A stretch of DNA of 64,000 bases from Flavobacteriales bacterium (GTDB lineage: Bacteria; Bacteroidota; Bacteroidia; Flavobacteriales_E; Vicingaceae), in assembly GCA_018608405.1 (NCBI GenBank), contig JABAZP010000022.1, positions 1 through 64,000 on the forward strand, written 5' to 3'. The position numbers were made by a program, and so were the translations under genes. Of the stretch, positions 31,688 through 42,300 are shown piece after piece (within the stretch, counting starts at the first letter, position 1; each line of letters opens with the position of its first letter). The notes under the pieces were generated by a model, which saw nothing but the letters and a program-made list of their open reading frames with translations, was not told the origin of the DNA and made no database searches.

Positions 31688-32422
31688 TTACCTTCTTTGC
31701 CTTACTGCTTCATATAAAATAATTCCTGCCGAAACAGAAACGTTCAACGATTCAATTTCTCCTAACATTGGAATAGCAACGGTCTTATCTGCTCCCTTTA
31801 ATATGTGTGAAGTAATTCCATTGTCTTCAGAACCCATTACAATGGCAGTTGGCAACGTGTAGTCAACATCGTAGAGCATGTCTTCCGTTTTTTCAGTACA
31901 TGCTACAATTTGAACTCCTGAATTTTGCAGGTCCTCCATGACTGCAGTTAAGTCTCTCTCTCTACATAGGTTTACCTTCAACAATGCACCTGCAGAACGT
32001 TTAATTGCCTCAGAATTTACTTGTGCCGATCCTTTTACAGGAATAATAATACCATCGACTCCTGTGCATTCTGCCGTTCTGCAAATGGCGCCAAAGTTGC
32101 CAACATCACTAATGTGATCCAAGATTAAAAGTAAGGGCACTTTGCCCAATTCATAAGCTTTGGCCAATACTTCTTGGTACGGTTGAAATTCAACTGGGGA
32201 AAGATATGCGACTACGCCTTGGTGAGGTTTTTTACACATGTGATTCAGCCTTCCTAAAGGTAAGTTTTGAAAGCTAACTTTGTAATCTTTGAGAAGTTTA
32301 CGCAACTCAGTTACGTTTGGACCTCTCAAATCCGATTGAACTAACACCTTGTCAATGTCTTTATTGTCTTTAATAGCTTCCATAACTGGATGCATGCCAA
32401 AAATGTAATTTTCTTTACTCAT
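31688..32422 (-). CDS. rlmB: 23S rRNA (guanosine-2'-O)-methyltransferase RlmB (TrmH/SpoU family)
   Basis: 244 residues: N-terminal substrate-binding domain (about 1-75, starting ENYIFGMHPVMEAI), then the knotted SPOUT domain (about 90-244) with motif 1 ILDHISDVGNFGAICRTAE, motif 2 IVMGSEDNGIT and motif 3 IPMLGEIESLNVSVSAGI. Methylates G2251 (E. coli numbering) in the 23S peptidyl-transferase loop using SAM. Abuts the GWxTD gene with no gap. Confidence 0.92.
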   Translation of the reverse strand: MSKENYIFGMHPVMEAIKDNKDIDKVLVQSDLRGPNVTELRKLLKDYKVSFQNLPLGRLNHMCKKPHQGVVAYLSPVEFQPYQEVLAKAYELGKVPLLLILDHISDVGNFGAICRTAECTGVDGIIIPVKGSAQVNSEAIKRSAGALLKVNLCRERDLTAVMEDLQNSGVQIVACTEKTEDMLYDVDYTLPTAIVMGSEDNGITSHILKGADKTVAIPMLGEIESLNVSVSAGIILYEAVRQRR

Positions 32423-33679
32423 TTAATCTATTTTACCTTGTCTCCACAAGTCTACCTGATGGTACCAATTGTTTTTATAATCTGAATTCCTTACCATTTC
32501 ATAGTGGTTAGAAATGTTTGAACGTTCTGTTTGATAGAATCTAAATTGTACCGAAAGCACATTGTTTTCTTCCCCGTAAAGCCACACCTCACTCCCGGCA
32601 TCTTTGCGAATAGAGTTGGGTATCCCATAGATAATATAAATGATTCCCCGATCGGTCTTCCAACCTTCTTTGTAGCTTGTAAAAAATTTATTTGCAACTT
32701 CAACCCTATGGTAATACTCTTTAAGTAACTCTTTCGAGTTGGCTTCATTTTTTCCCAATTTCAACCAAAAGGCATCCAGCCCTTTTTTAGGATTAACAGC
32801 CGCCTTTAAATTTTTGTATTCAGTACTTGTGCTAATGTAGCGTATAGGGTCAATAAGTTCAGTGATTTGATTTAACTTAGGAAATTGAGTTCCAAAATAG
32901 AATACGTGATTGTATATGCCTGAGTCATTTTTTGAAACAAACCTATTATAAGCTGCAGGGTTTTCTAAGTAGAAAAAATCATCTACAAATGAAAAAAAAT
33001 AACGATCGTCAGTAGCTACATTTAATTCATAATTCATTGGTCTTGCGAATGGAGGCGGGGTCATGTTGAAATACTTATTGCTCGTCTCCATGATAAACTC
33101 GTCTGTTTCAACTAAGCTACTTTTTTGAATACTCAAGCTATTTTTTACACTTCTTTGATCAAATAACACTTGCTCGCCGCTTAAATAATTAAAATACTGA
33201 TTGTTGGTGTTTTCCCTTTTGTCTACTTCCAGAATATTAATGACATTGAAGTCCTTGTTTTCATCCCTAAATCGAACCGTAAGCCAAGCAAATTCTCTTC
33301 TATCAAACTTAAAACGCACGGAATTTTGTAACAACTTCCGCTGTCCGTTTGTACCATAATTTGCTAAATTTTGACCTCCACTGTCTAAAACAATCGTTAA
33401 GTCTTTATCTGCAAACAAGGTGTATTTCATTCTGATGTTTGCAGCCTTAGCTGAATCTCCAAACACGCGTTCATACAAAATATCTCCAGAGTTTAATTCG
33501 TAGAATAAAGTGCTGGAGTCTTGTGAATGATGGAAAATTTTATACTTCGGACTTATAATGGCTTGATCTTCATCGTAAAGGTAACTGTAGTCGTACTTTG
33601 TAACTTCGTTGCTAGTAAAACAAGACGTTAGAAAGAGTAATGCAAGGGAAACAAAAAGATAGATTGAATTAACTTTCAT
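32423..33679 (-). CDS. GWxTD-domain lipoprotein
   Basis: 418 residues from the ATG at 33679, which places a lipoprotein signal (lipobox LTSC, Cys about 20) at the N-terminus; the longer frame to 33718 lies inside rmuC. The C-terminal GWxTD domain (about 310-415) carries GWKTDRGIIYIIYGIP. The family is found in Bacteroidota and relatives; its function is not established. The start overlaps rmuC by 11 bases. Confidence 0.85.
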   Translation of the reverse strand: MKVNSIYLFVSLALLFLTSCFTSNEVTKYDYSYLYDEDQAIISPKYKIFHHSQDSSTLFYELNSGDILYERVFGDSAKAANIRMKYTLFADKDLTIVLDSGGQNLANYGTNGQRKLLQNSVRFKFDRREFAWLTVRFRDENKDFNVINILEVDKRENTNNQYFNYLSGEQVLFDQRSVKNSLSIQKSSLVETDEFIMETSNKYFNMTPPPFARPMNYELNVATDDRYFFSFVDDFFYLENPAAYNRFVSKNDSGIYNHVFYFGTQFPKLNQITELIDPIRYISTSTEYKNLKAAVNPKKGLDAFWLKLGKNEANSKELLKEYYHRVEVANKFFTSYKEGWKTDRGIIYIIYGIPNSIRKDAGSEVWLYGEENNVLSVQFRFYQTERSNISNHYEMVRNSDYKNNWYHQVDLWRQGKID

Positions 33680-35009
33680 CAAGTAAATTGCGTGAAATGG
33701 ATTTATTCGTTTTAGCACCTAATTCTTTTAATTGTTCCGCTCTTCTTACTAAATTACCTCTACCTGAACTTAGCTTATTGTAAGCATCATTGTAATGATT
33801 TTGAGCACTTTTTAAAGATTTGTCTATATTATCCATATCCTTTATAAAGCCAACAAATTTATCATACAAATTACCGGCTTTTTCTGCAATATCTTGTGCA
33901 TTTTTTGTTTGTCTTTCATTTTTCCAAACAGAAGAAATTGTTCTAAGTGACGCTAAAAGGGTAGTGGGGCTTACCAAAACTACTTTGCGTTCCCAAGCGT
34001 AATTGAACAACTCAGAATCATATTGAAGTGCTAGGCTAAATGACGCCTCAATGGGCATGAACAACAATACAAAGTCAGGCGATTGTAGTTTGCTGCCGCT
34101 TTGATAATTTTTTTCATTGAGTGTTTTAATATGCGTTCGAATACTTTGTAAATGAGCTTTCATACTACTTTCCCTTACCAACTCATCGGTGCTAGACACA
34201 AATTTTTCATATCCGATCAGCGATACCTTAGAATCAATAATGAGGTGTTTGTTTTCAGGTAAGTTGACGATTATATCTGGTTGAATTCTTCTGTTGTCAG
34301 CATTGGTGTCACTTACTTGGGTTAAATATTCTTCTCCCTTTTGTAAGCCGGAACTTTCTAATATGCGTTCCAAAATCATTTCTCCCCAGTTACCCTGCAT
34401 TTTGTTTTCGCCTTTAAGGGCTGTAGTCAAATTTTGAGCCTGAAGGTTTAAAGTGTTGTTTAACTCCAATAGTTTCGACAGTTCAGCTTTTAGATTGGTG
34501 CGTTCCTTTGTTTCGTCAATGTATTTTTTTTCTATGTTATCTTCGAAGTTTTTTATTTTTTCTTTCAGTGGTTGCAGGAGTTGCTGCAGTTCTTTTTGAT
34601 GGTGTTGAGAAAGCTCGTTCGCGTTGTCTTTTAATATTTTGTCAGCAATGAGTTGAAATTCCTTTTGAAATTTTTCTTGTAATTTCTCGAGTTCTTTCGT
34701 CTGTTGTTCAAGCTTTTCTGACAAATTACTTAAATTGGTTTCTGCCTGCGTCAAATGATTCGTTAATTCAATTTTTTCCTTTTCCCATTGTGTTGCAGCT
34801 ATTTTTAACTCATCCAAATTCGAGCGCAGCATTTGTTCTTTTTGAGTCGCAAGAGCAATTTCTTGAACCAAGTTTGATTGCTGTTCTTTAAAGTGACTCT
34901 GAAGCTCGTTATTTTTTAGTTTGTTTTTTTGAAACATGAGCAGGTAAGTAACCCCAACGGATATCAATACGGTTGCTAAAAGAATCAAAATGAAAGTGAA
35001 TTCGTTCAA
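33669..35009 (-). CDS. rmuC: DNA recombination protein RmuC
   Basis: 446 residues: N-terminal membrane helix (about 4-24), long coiled coil (about 30-185), then the RmuC core (about 195-420) with QGNWGEMILERILESSGL, RIQPDIIVNLPENKHLIIDSK (in two parts) and a PD-(D/E)XK-like D...DSK arrangement. RmuC limits recombination at inverted repeats in E. coli and is thought to be a nuclease. Eleven bases after the BamA-like gene. Confidence 0.9.
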   Translation of the reverse strand: MNEFTFILILLATVLISVGVTYLLMFQKNKLKNNELQSHFKEQQSNLVQEIALATQKEQMLRSNLDELKIAATQWEKEKIELTNHLTQAETNLSNLSEKLEQQTKELEKLQEKFQKEFQLIADKILKDNANELSQHHQKELQQLLQPLKEKIKNFEDNIEKKYIDETKERTNLKAELSKLLELNNTLNLQAQNLTTALKGENKMQGNWGEMILERILESSGLQKGEEYLTQVSDTNADNRRIQPDIIVNLPENKHLIIDSKVSLIGYEKFVSSTDELVRESSMKAHLQSIRTHIKTLNEKNYQSGSKLQSPDFVLLFMPIEASFSLALQYDSELFNYAWERKVVLVSPTTLLASLRTISSVWKNERQTKNAQDIAEKAGNLYDKFVGFIKDMDNIDKSLKSAQNHYNDAYNKLSSGRGNLVRRAEQLKELGAKTNKSISRNLLDES

Positions 35010-35020
35010 TTTTTTATATT

Positions 35021-36751
35021 TTAAAAGAAGTTAATGAAGCCGAAGTGAATTTTCGCTGCTCTTACATCAATTGGGTTTCCGAATTGACTGCCTACGGCAT
35101 AATTAAAGGTAAATATTCCAGCTTTTGTTTCAAAACTAACACCGGCCCCCACGCCGACTGGCGTGTCGCTGATATATTCAACTCCGGTGGTGTTATTTTC
35201 ATACAAACCATAATCTGAAAAGACAGAGAAAAAAGAATTCTGATCTAACAAGAAACGATACTCTAACGTAAAAATAGAGAACGTAGAAGCGCTTATTGAT
35301 TCTTCATCAAAACCCCGTAGGGTTCTCAAACCACCAATTCTCATTAACTCATTGGCATAGAGTCTTTCTGAATAGATTGAAGCACTTCTGTTGGCTATTT
35401 TAATTGTACTCCTTTGCGCCAGTGGAATATAATATTCAAGCAATACGCCACCCTTAAATTGATTGGTTCTTAACTGAATAGAATCATAAAGCTCTGGCTT
35501 GTTTTGCTCTAGAACACGAATTTTTCTGAGTTCTTTTCTTCCTGCGGAAAAGTTTAAGTTCATCAATAATCCACTTGTCGGATTGTACTTGTAATTTGTT
35601 TTATTTCGGACATAAGCTAGTCCGAAAGAATTTACACGTACATCACCTAATTCAGGAATTTGTATGGCCTCTGCAAAACTATTTCTTGAAAGAAGGTTAG
35701 ATGTTTTGTTCTCAACAAACAAACTGACAAAGTCTCCTCTTTCAAGTAGATAGTTTATACCTACTTTGGTCTCTAAGTCTAAAAATGTAGTGTCTCTTTT
35801 AAAAAGTTTAAAGTCTACTGCCACTCCAAAAGGAGTTTTGAAAAGGTAAGGGTAGATGATGTCCACATTTAAGTCTTGACTGTTACCTTTAAATTTCCGC
35901 CAATTCAAACCAAAGGTTTCACCTCTTTTTATTCCGTTAATCAAATTTAAATCTACATCACCTGTTAACTCAACCCTACCTGTGTTTTCATTGGTTAGTA
36001 GTCCAAGAACGCCATCAAATCGGCTGGCTTTCTTCTCATTTAAACGAAGAACAATCTTTACTCCTTCTTCGAAAAATTGAACTTCCGGTTTTGCGGTCAT
36101 GGTAACGAAAGGAATCTCACTAATTCGGTCTTCAATCGAAACAATTTTATCTTCCTGATACAAATCACCTTCATATAAACCGAGGTAATTTAAAAGATAG
36201 GCTTTTCCAATTTGAGAGTTGCCCAATACTTGAACACTATCAATTTTATACAAGGTGTTCTTTTCTAGATGCAACTGAGCAGATATTTGATACTGCTCTG
36301 TAAATTCAACATCTTTTAATTGAATGGAAACAAAGGGATAACCTCTATTTTCATAAAACGTTATAACTTTTTCAAAAAGCTTATTTAGCTGTTTAATATT
36401 GAAGACTTTACTTTCAAATATGCTGGGGGCGAAATCTATCGATTCCAAGGCTTCCTCTGCAAAATTTCCTTTTTTTAACTGCGCCCATTGAATTTTTGCA
36501 CCTTTAGAAATGTACAATTGATGAACCTTTTCGCGAATGTAAAACGAGTCGATTGACGCAATTAAGTAACCCATTTTGTAGAGTTCATTTAATACGCTGT
36601 TCCCAATCATTTTGCTTTCAGAAGAAACTTTAACAACTGTTTTGTAATTGATCTTAAGCCCATCAATCCCATTAATATAGAGGGAGCTATTTTGAGAATA
36701 GCCAAGTAGCGCCACAAAAAAAGTAAAAACAACGCTCAAGAAATACCTCAT
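35021..36751 (-). CDS. BamA/TamA-like outer-membrane protein (POTRA plus D15 barrel)
   Basis: 576 residues from the ATG at 36751, which starts a signal peptide (MRYFLSVVFTFFVALLGYSQ); the frame to 36787 would overlap ung. POTRA-like repeats occupy about 95-245 (one containing YKIDSVQVLGNSQIGKAYL), and the 16-strand surface-antigen barrel about 250-576, with the RLYANELMRIGGLRTLRGFDEE segment (split) and closing F-x-F-x-N-F-F. Shorter and with fewer POTRA domains than BamA, so nearer TamA or a lipid-handling Omp85. Sits between ung and rmuC. Confidence 0.8.
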   Translation of the reverse strand: MRYFLSVVFTFFVALLGYSQNSSLYINGIDGLKINYKTVVKVSSESKMIGNSVLNELYKMGYLIASIDSFYIREKVHQLYISKGAKIQWAQLKKGNFAEEALESIDFAPSIFESKVFNIKQLNKLFEKVITFYENRGYPFVSIQLKDVEFTEQYQISAQLHLEKNTLYKIDSVQVLGNSQIGKAYLLNYLGLYEGDLYQEDKIVSIEDRISEIPFVTMTAKPEVQFFEEGVKIVLRLNEKKASRFDGVLGLLTNENTGRVELTGDVDLNLINGIKRGETFGLNWRKFKGNSQDLNVDIIYPYLFKTPFGVAVDFKLFKRDTTFLDLETKVGINYLLERGDFVSLFVENKTSNLLSRNSFAEAIQIPELGDVRVNSFGLAYVRNKTNYKYNPTSGLLMNLNFSAGRKELRKIRVLEQNKPELYDSIQLRTNQFKGGVLLEYYIPLAQRSTIKIANRSASIYSERLYANELMRIGGLRTLRGFDEESISASTFSIFTLEYRFLLDQNSFFSVFSDYGLYENNTTGVEYISDTPVGVGAGVSFETKAGIFTFNYAVGSQFGNPIDVRAAKIHFGFINFF

Positions 36752-36771
36752 GCTTATACAACGTTCAAAAC

Positions 36772-37455
36772 TTAAATTATTTCCCAATCGATTGGTTGTT
36801 TTCCTTGTGAAATTAATATTTTGTTAGCTCTGCTAAAGTGTTTACAACCGAAAAAGCCTCGATAAGCTGATAGTGGAGATGGGTGTTTACTAGTTAGGAT
36901 ATACTCTTTTGTTGCGATTAACTCCTTTTTTGCCTCAGCTTTAGCTCCCCAAAGTAGGTAAATGATATCTTTATTTTGTTCGCTTAAAAGATGAATTACA
37001 CGGTCAGTAAACTTTTCCCAGCCTTTGTTTTGATGTGAAAGTGGTTGATGAGCTCTTACAGTGAGGCAGGTATTTAGCAACAAGACACCTTGTTTAGCCC
37101 AATGAGTTAAATCACCGTGCATTGGTTCTGTTATACTAACGTCGTTTTTTAGTTCCTTAATGATATTTTTTAACGATGGAGGTAAGTTAATGCCTTGGTT
37201 AACTGAAAATGCCAAGCCATTTGCTTGAAAGTCATTGTGATAAGGATCTTGACCAAGAATGACTACTTTAATTTCGTGAGGGCTTTTATAGTTGAAAGCC
37301 TCAAATACATTCCCTTCTAAAGGGAAAACGGTTTCACTTTCATATTCCTTTTTTAGGAAAACCATTAATTCATGAAAATACTTTTCATTCAGTTCGTTTG
37401 ACACTAAAGTGCTCCAAGATTCGTTAAGAACTAAATTTAATGGCTTAATTTTCAT
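36772..37455 (-). CDS. ung: Uracil-DNA glycosylase, family 1
   Basis: 227 residues, normal length. The water-activating motif GQDPYH has D70 and H73; the DNA-intercalating loop HPSPLSAYRGFFGC holds the catalytic histidine; the uracil pocket includes LLLNTCLTV. Removes uracil from DNA as the first step of base-excision repair. First gene of a run of seven minus-strand genes. Confidence 0.95.
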   Translation of the reverse strand: MKIKPLNLVLNESWSTLVSNELNEKYFHELMVFLKKEYESETVFPLEGNVFEAFNYKSPHEIKVVILGQDPYHNDFQANGLAFSVNQGINLPPSLKNIIKELKNDVSITEPMHGDLTHWAKQGVLLLNTCLTVRAHQPLSHQNKGWEKFTDRVIHLLSEQNKDIIYLLWGAKAEAKKELIATKEYILTSKHPSPLSAYRGFFGCKHFSRANKILISQGKQPIDWEII

Positions 37456-37533
37456 GCGTATGAATAACTAGGATATGAATAAAGTATTGTTAACAAATTT
37501 CAACAAAAGAACAAAAAGCTGGTTTGGTTTAGC

Positions 37534-37541
37534 TATTTTTG
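37534..37541 (+). promoter_or_regulatory. -7 box of the small lipoprotein-ytxJ unit
   Basis: TATTTTTG, exact TAnnTTTG match, 23 bases before the ATG at 37565. Confidence 0.45.
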
Positions 37542-37564
37542 AGGTAATTAAATAATTGTATATT

Positions 37565-37690
37565 ATGAAAAAGTTCGCGGTAGCTGTAGTAGTTGTGTTT
37601 GCAGCTTCTTTATTATTTTCTTGTAAGTCATCTCACAGGTGTGCAGCATATAGCAAAGCAGATGTTAAAACTGTTCAAAAACCATCCTAA
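37565..37690 (+). CDS. Very small lipoprotein (41 residues)
   Basis: Begins MKKFAVAVVV, hydrophobic core to FAASLLFSC (lipobox, Cys20), then KSSHRCAAYSKAD and a short tail ending QKPS. A C-x-AY motif after the lipobox recurs in small Bacteroidota lipoproteins I have seen. It overlaps the start of ytxJ by 29 bases in a different frame, so the pair may be coupled. It has the promoter box at 37534. Short, but the signal and lipobox are convincing. Confidence 0.65.
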   Translation: MKKFAVAVVVVFAASLLFSCKSSHRCAAYSKADVKTVQKPS

Positions 37691-38018
37691 TTTTAGTTGG
37701 TCGTATATTGAATCAGATGACGATTTGCAGAAAGCATTAGCTTCATCAGGTAAAATAGCCCTCTTCAAACATTCTACTCGGTGTCCCGTTAGTTCGATGG
37801 CAAAAAACCGGCTGGAGAAATCGTGGGATGAGGAGACGAACGAATTACCAATCTATTTCTTAGATTTAATAAAATACAGGGAGTTGAGCAATAAAATCGC
37901 AAGTCAACTAGCTGTAACTCACGCTTCACCTCAGTTGATTGTAGTTGAAGGGGGGAAGTCAATTTACAACGCTTCTCACAACATGATTCAATCAAGTGAA
38001 GTAGCTAAACATATCTGA
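37662..38018 (+). CDS. ytxJ: YtxJ-type bacillithiol-system redox protein
   Basis: 118 residues from the ATG at 37662. A longer frame from 37593 overlaps the small lipoprotein and adds a segment foreign to the family. Thioredoxin-like monothiol fold with the active cysteine C41 in FKHSTRCPVSSMAKNRLE, the YtxJ (DUF2847) hallmark. Such proteins are thought to remove bacillithiol from S-bacillithiolated proteins. Its last 14 bases overlap the convergent osmC gene, another thiol-redox protein. Confidence 0.88.
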   Translation: MLKLFKNHPNFSWSYIESDDDLQKALASSGKIALFKHSTRCPVSSMAKNRLEKSWDEETNELPIYFLDLIKYRELSNKIASQLAVTHASPQLIVVEGGKSIYNASHNMIQSSEVAKHI

Positions 38019-38409
38019 AGCTAGTATTTTGTTCTACTTCGGTGTTAATGCTCAATGCAACAGGGCATTTTATAGCTTCTGTTTCTAAGTACTTTCTTTC
38101 ATCATCCTTCAATGCTTCAGGTAGAACAATTTCAACTTTAATTTCTTTTATTCGCCTTGGTGTAGTGTTCATCTCTTTGAGAACAGAGAAGCTTGGATTT
38201 CCGATAGTAATGCGTTTGGTTTCTGCTCGAATTCCTATAATTGTTAACATGCAAGAGCCCAAAGCCGCCGCGACTAAATCTGTAGGAGAAAATGCCTCTC
38301 CTCTGCCATGATTGTCCAAAGGTGCATCAGTTTGTATCTTTTCGCCAGTTTGGTGAGTAAGCTCACAGCGCAACTCTCCTTTATAATTCCCTTTTATTTT
38401 TACTCCCAT
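38005..38409 (-). CDS. OsmC-family peroxiredoxin-like protein
   Basis: 134 residues, the short OsmC/Ohr fold. The two redox cysteines are present: C53 in AALGSCMLTIIG and C115 in EAIKCPVALS. These enzymes reduce organic hydroperoxides in the cytoplasm. Convergent with ytxJ; divergent from the next gene by 46 bases. Confidence 0.88.
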   Translation of the reverse strand: MGVKIKGNYKGELRCELTHQTGEKIQTDAPLDNHGRGEAFSPTDLVAAALGSCMLTIIGIRAETKRITIGNPSFSVLKEMNTTPRRIKEIKVEIVLPEALKDDERKYLETEAIKCPVALSINTEVEQNTSFRYV

Positions 38410-38430
38410 TTAATTTGAAATTGTTATGCT

Positions 38431-38438
38431 TAAATTTG
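38431..38438 (+). promoter_or_regulatory. -7 box before the exported protein at 38456
   Basis: TAAATTTG, exact TAnnTTTG match, 17 bases before the TTG start at 38456. Supports that start. Confidence 0.5.
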
Positions 38439-38455
38439 TTATCAAAGTCATTTAG

Positions 38456-39208
38456 TTGAGCAAACGAATTTACATATTTACTTTTTTAGTTGGGTTGCTA
38501 TTTAGCGCGAAGCTCTGCGGCCAAGAAACAATTTTTGAAGAGAAGACGACGATTTTTAAGACCGAACAATCTTTTGGTATTGGAATGCACACAAATGGAT
38601 TTCAGGCCACTTATAGATATGGAAAGTATTTAAATGGATTTTCAAAACGAATCTTTGAAATTGAAGTTGCCAATATAAAAGATCCAAGAGAGATTAAAAG
38701 TATTTACCCTTTTGAAGAAGATGTTAGAGGATATATTTTTGGAAAATTAAATTCATTTTTTGCAATACGTCCATCCATAGGAAGTCAAAAAGTACTCTTC
38801 CCAAAGCAATCGATTAAGGGAGTTTCCATCACATCTCTTTTTCAAATTGGACCTTCCATTGGTTTTGCGAAACCAGTTTACCTTAATATCATTCAACAAG
38901 AATCTATCACTACTAGAATTGTTTCTAGAGAGCGTTACGATCCTGAAAAGCATAATACGAATAACATTTACAGTAGAGCCTCTTTTTTTAACGGGTTTGA
39001 AGAGATTAAAGTGTATCCCGGACTTTTTGCAAAACTTGGACTGCATTTTGACTATGGAGACGAAAGAGAGTTAATTAAATCAGCAGAAGTAGGTGTGACA
39101 CTCGATGCTTATCTGTCTAAAGTTCCTATTCTGGCATTTAATGATGACCGGCAATTTTACCCTAATTTGTACATTGCGATATACTTTGGAAATAGGAGCG
39201 TTGATTAA
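38456..39208 (+). CDS. Exported probable outer-membrane beta-barrel protein, TTG start
   Basis: 250 residues from a TTG codon. This start gives a good signal peptide (MSKRIYIFTFLVGLLFSAKLCGQ is split by the hydrophobic core; cleavage after CGQ). The mature part is rich in alternating hydrophobic and aromatic strands and ends LYIAIYFGNRSVD, as small barrels do. No family recognised. Its own transcription unit; function unknown. Confidence 0.7.
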   Translation: MSKRIYIFTFLVGLLFSAKLCGQETIFEEKTTIFKTEQSFGIGMHTNGFQATYRYGKYLNGFSKRIFEIEVANIKDPREIKSIYPFEEDVRGYIFGKLNSFFAIRPSIGSQKVLFPKQSIKGVSITSLFQIGPSIGFAKPVYLNIIQQESITTRIVSRERYDPEKHNTNNIYSRASFFNGFEEIKVYPGLFAKLGLHFDYGDERELIKSAEVGVTLDAYLSKVPILAFNDDRQFYPNLYIAIYFGNRSVD

Positions 39209-39353
39209 TTTTTTGAGTTCGAGGCAACAAAATAGATCCTTCCGTTGTCTATACAATAACAAAAAAATAATATTTCAATGTTAGGCTACATGCTTATGAT
39301 ATTATTCATAAATTGTGAAACTTAACTGTAGTTTAATTTAAATACATACCATT

Positions 39354-42300
39354 ATGAATATCAGAAAGATAACTCTTTTGGCCGCATCATGTCTAAGTGC
39401 TGTTGCAGGTGTTTTTTTACTTACTTCCTCTCCCCAAGAGCAATATTTCCCAAGACAATCGACCGCATTCCAAATGGAAGAAAAAATCCATTCTGGTTAC
39501 TTGGAGTACATGAATTCGATTAGAAATAACAGAGAAACGGGTGGTATTTCTACAGCAGAAGTTAGTGCTGCTATGAAGCAGGCATCTAAATTGCGGAGTG
39601 GCAACAAGGCATTAAATCTAATTTGGAACTTCAAAGGTCCTGACAACGTTGGAGGTAGAACAAGAGCAATAGTAATCGACAATGCTGACACAAACCATAT
39701 TTATGCCGGCGCAGTGTCAGGTGGTGTATGGGAATCGTTTGATGGCGGTCTATCTTGGAGTGCTTACGATGTTAATTTCAAGATTCAGAATGTTGCGGCC
39801 ATGGCTCAGGCTCCGAATGGAGATGTCTATGTGGCAACAGGACCATATTTTGATGGAAGTAGCAACGGGAAGTCATTGGGTTCTGAGTTTGTTGGAAATG
39901 GATTGTGGAAATTGACTGGTAATGGAAATTCTGATTTAGTAGTTGGTCCAGCCGCTGAGTTCAACTACGCTGTGGAGTGGTCTACTATGTCTGAAATTGC
40001 AATAGACCCTAATAATTCGCAACGAATTTTTGTTGCCATGAACAGAGGATTACGTGAAACGACCGATGGTGGACTGACGTGGACAAATCCAATTGGATTA
40101 ACAAGTCCATGTCAAGATGTTCACATTTCTTCTGATGGGAAGGTAATAGCATCTTTTTCAAATACTGTGTACGTATCGACAGATGATGGGTTGACCTATA
40201 ATACAGCAGTTCTTCCAGGTAAATTATCTACTAACAGGATAGAGCTAGCAATTGCGCCATCTAATTCTGATATCATGTATGCAGCCGCTACAGGGACGAG
40301 TTGTACAGAAGGAGTTTATAAATCTTCGGACGCGGGCGCAACGTGGCAAAGATTATTAAATACGCCTAACTATATGGGTAATTCAATTAGCTGCCAAGGC
40401 TTCTATGATAATACCATTGCAGTTTACCCAAATGATCCGGGTAAAATTATTGTTGGTGGAGTAACCATGTTCCAGTGGAGACAAAGTTCAGTAGATCCAG
40501 CTCCTATTCAAGGAGAATGGAAAGTGATAGCGACAACCAACGAGTTCTTTAGAAACGGTTCAAGAAATATTTTTTACGTTCATGCGGACGTTCACTACTT
40601 TCTTTTTCACCCAACAAATCCAAACAAGTTGTTTATTGGGTCTGACGGTGGAATTGGGTTTTCTGATAACATGAACGATCTTCAACCTACATACGGCCAA
40701 TATAACTTAGGGTATAACGTTACTCAATTTTATGACATTGGAGTTGGTCCAAAAGATCTTGTTGCTGGAGGTACTCAAGATAACGGCACACAATTGGTTG
40801 GTTTAAATTTCAATACAGGCAAAAGTGCTGTGCGAGTGAGAGGTGGAGATGGTTTTGATACAGAACTTTTCACCATTAATCCTGAGTTGGGAATTGCGTC
40901 TCTTTATTTCGGAGGTATTACTAGGCTGCAAGGTATAGGAACAACCTTAGGTTCCTCAACTTTTAACAATGCAGGAGTGTACAGTGGTACGTTGGCTGCT
41001 CTATGTGCTAGTACAAGTGGATTTGACAGATGTTCTGAAGTTTTTTATACGACTGTAGCAAAGTGGGAGTCTCTTAATCACGCGGCTACGAATGACTCGG
41101 TCGTTGTGCGTGAGTTACGAACAACTTTACCTCCTTTACCTGCCAATACAACTGTTGATTACGCAAGTAAGAACAATCAACTTCCATTACAGGGAACATT
41201 ACAAGTTGCTACCTTCCCTGCCGATACTACCACTATCGATCCGATTAATTCTGGAGATACATTGGCAATAGCAATTGATAACTCGTTAAGAGTTTTGACC
41301 TTCATTAATGCCTTTGATACGATAACGGTGAATGAAGACTCAATGACAATAAGGTTTGGATACAGAGGGAAAAGTCCTGAAATAAAGCCATTCACCTATG
41401 GTAATAGAGTAGGTTACACGAATTTATTTCACAATGATCTTTCTAGAGTTGCAATTCCAAGAAGGCCGTTGAGTATTACAGTTGAAAGAGACACTGCTAG
41501 AGATCAAACAGAAGTAGTTTATATTGATCCTCAAGTTAAATTTAATTACAGATTAGAGTTTCCTGACTTAGTGCAAAGTACAGTTGCATTATTTAATGTC
41601 AGAGGAAATTTGCCGACACAATTTAATCAACGACACATTTGGATTACTAAGGATCTTCAAAAGGGTAGTTCAGTTACTGAACCGAGATGGATAAAGGTTG
41701 CCGGTAATCTTGCAGGAGGAAGTAACAGTGCACGTCAATCTGTTTCCACGCCAAGTCGTGTAGGAAATAATCAAAACGCAACCATTTCAGCTGCTTTTAC
41801 AAGCGACGGAGATAAGTTGTTTTATGGCACGACAGACGGAGAGCTATACCGAGTGGATAGCTTAAATTCAATAGATTTAAGTCAACTTGACATTGCCTTG
41901 CCAAATGATTTTACCATGGAAAACATTACGGCACACCGAAGAGTTTTTGATTTCGGTAATCGATCTGTTACTGGAATTGCGATAGATCCAAATAATGATG
42001 ACAATGTAATTGTAACGTTAGGAAATTATGGGTCAGCTCAATATATTCAACGATCCACAAATGCCACTGCAATTGGTGGAGTTCAATTTGTAAACATATC
42101 AGGTGCTGGCAACAATAAGTTACCAAATTCTCCGGTTTATGAGGCAATCATAGACTTTAAAGACAGTAATAAAGTAATCATAGGTACGGAGTTAGGTGTC
42201 TTTGCCACAGATAATGCTTTTACAACCAACACTGCCTCAGACGGAGGATCAACTGTTGTTGACGTTCAGTGGACAGAAGAGAATACAGGTATAGGACGAG

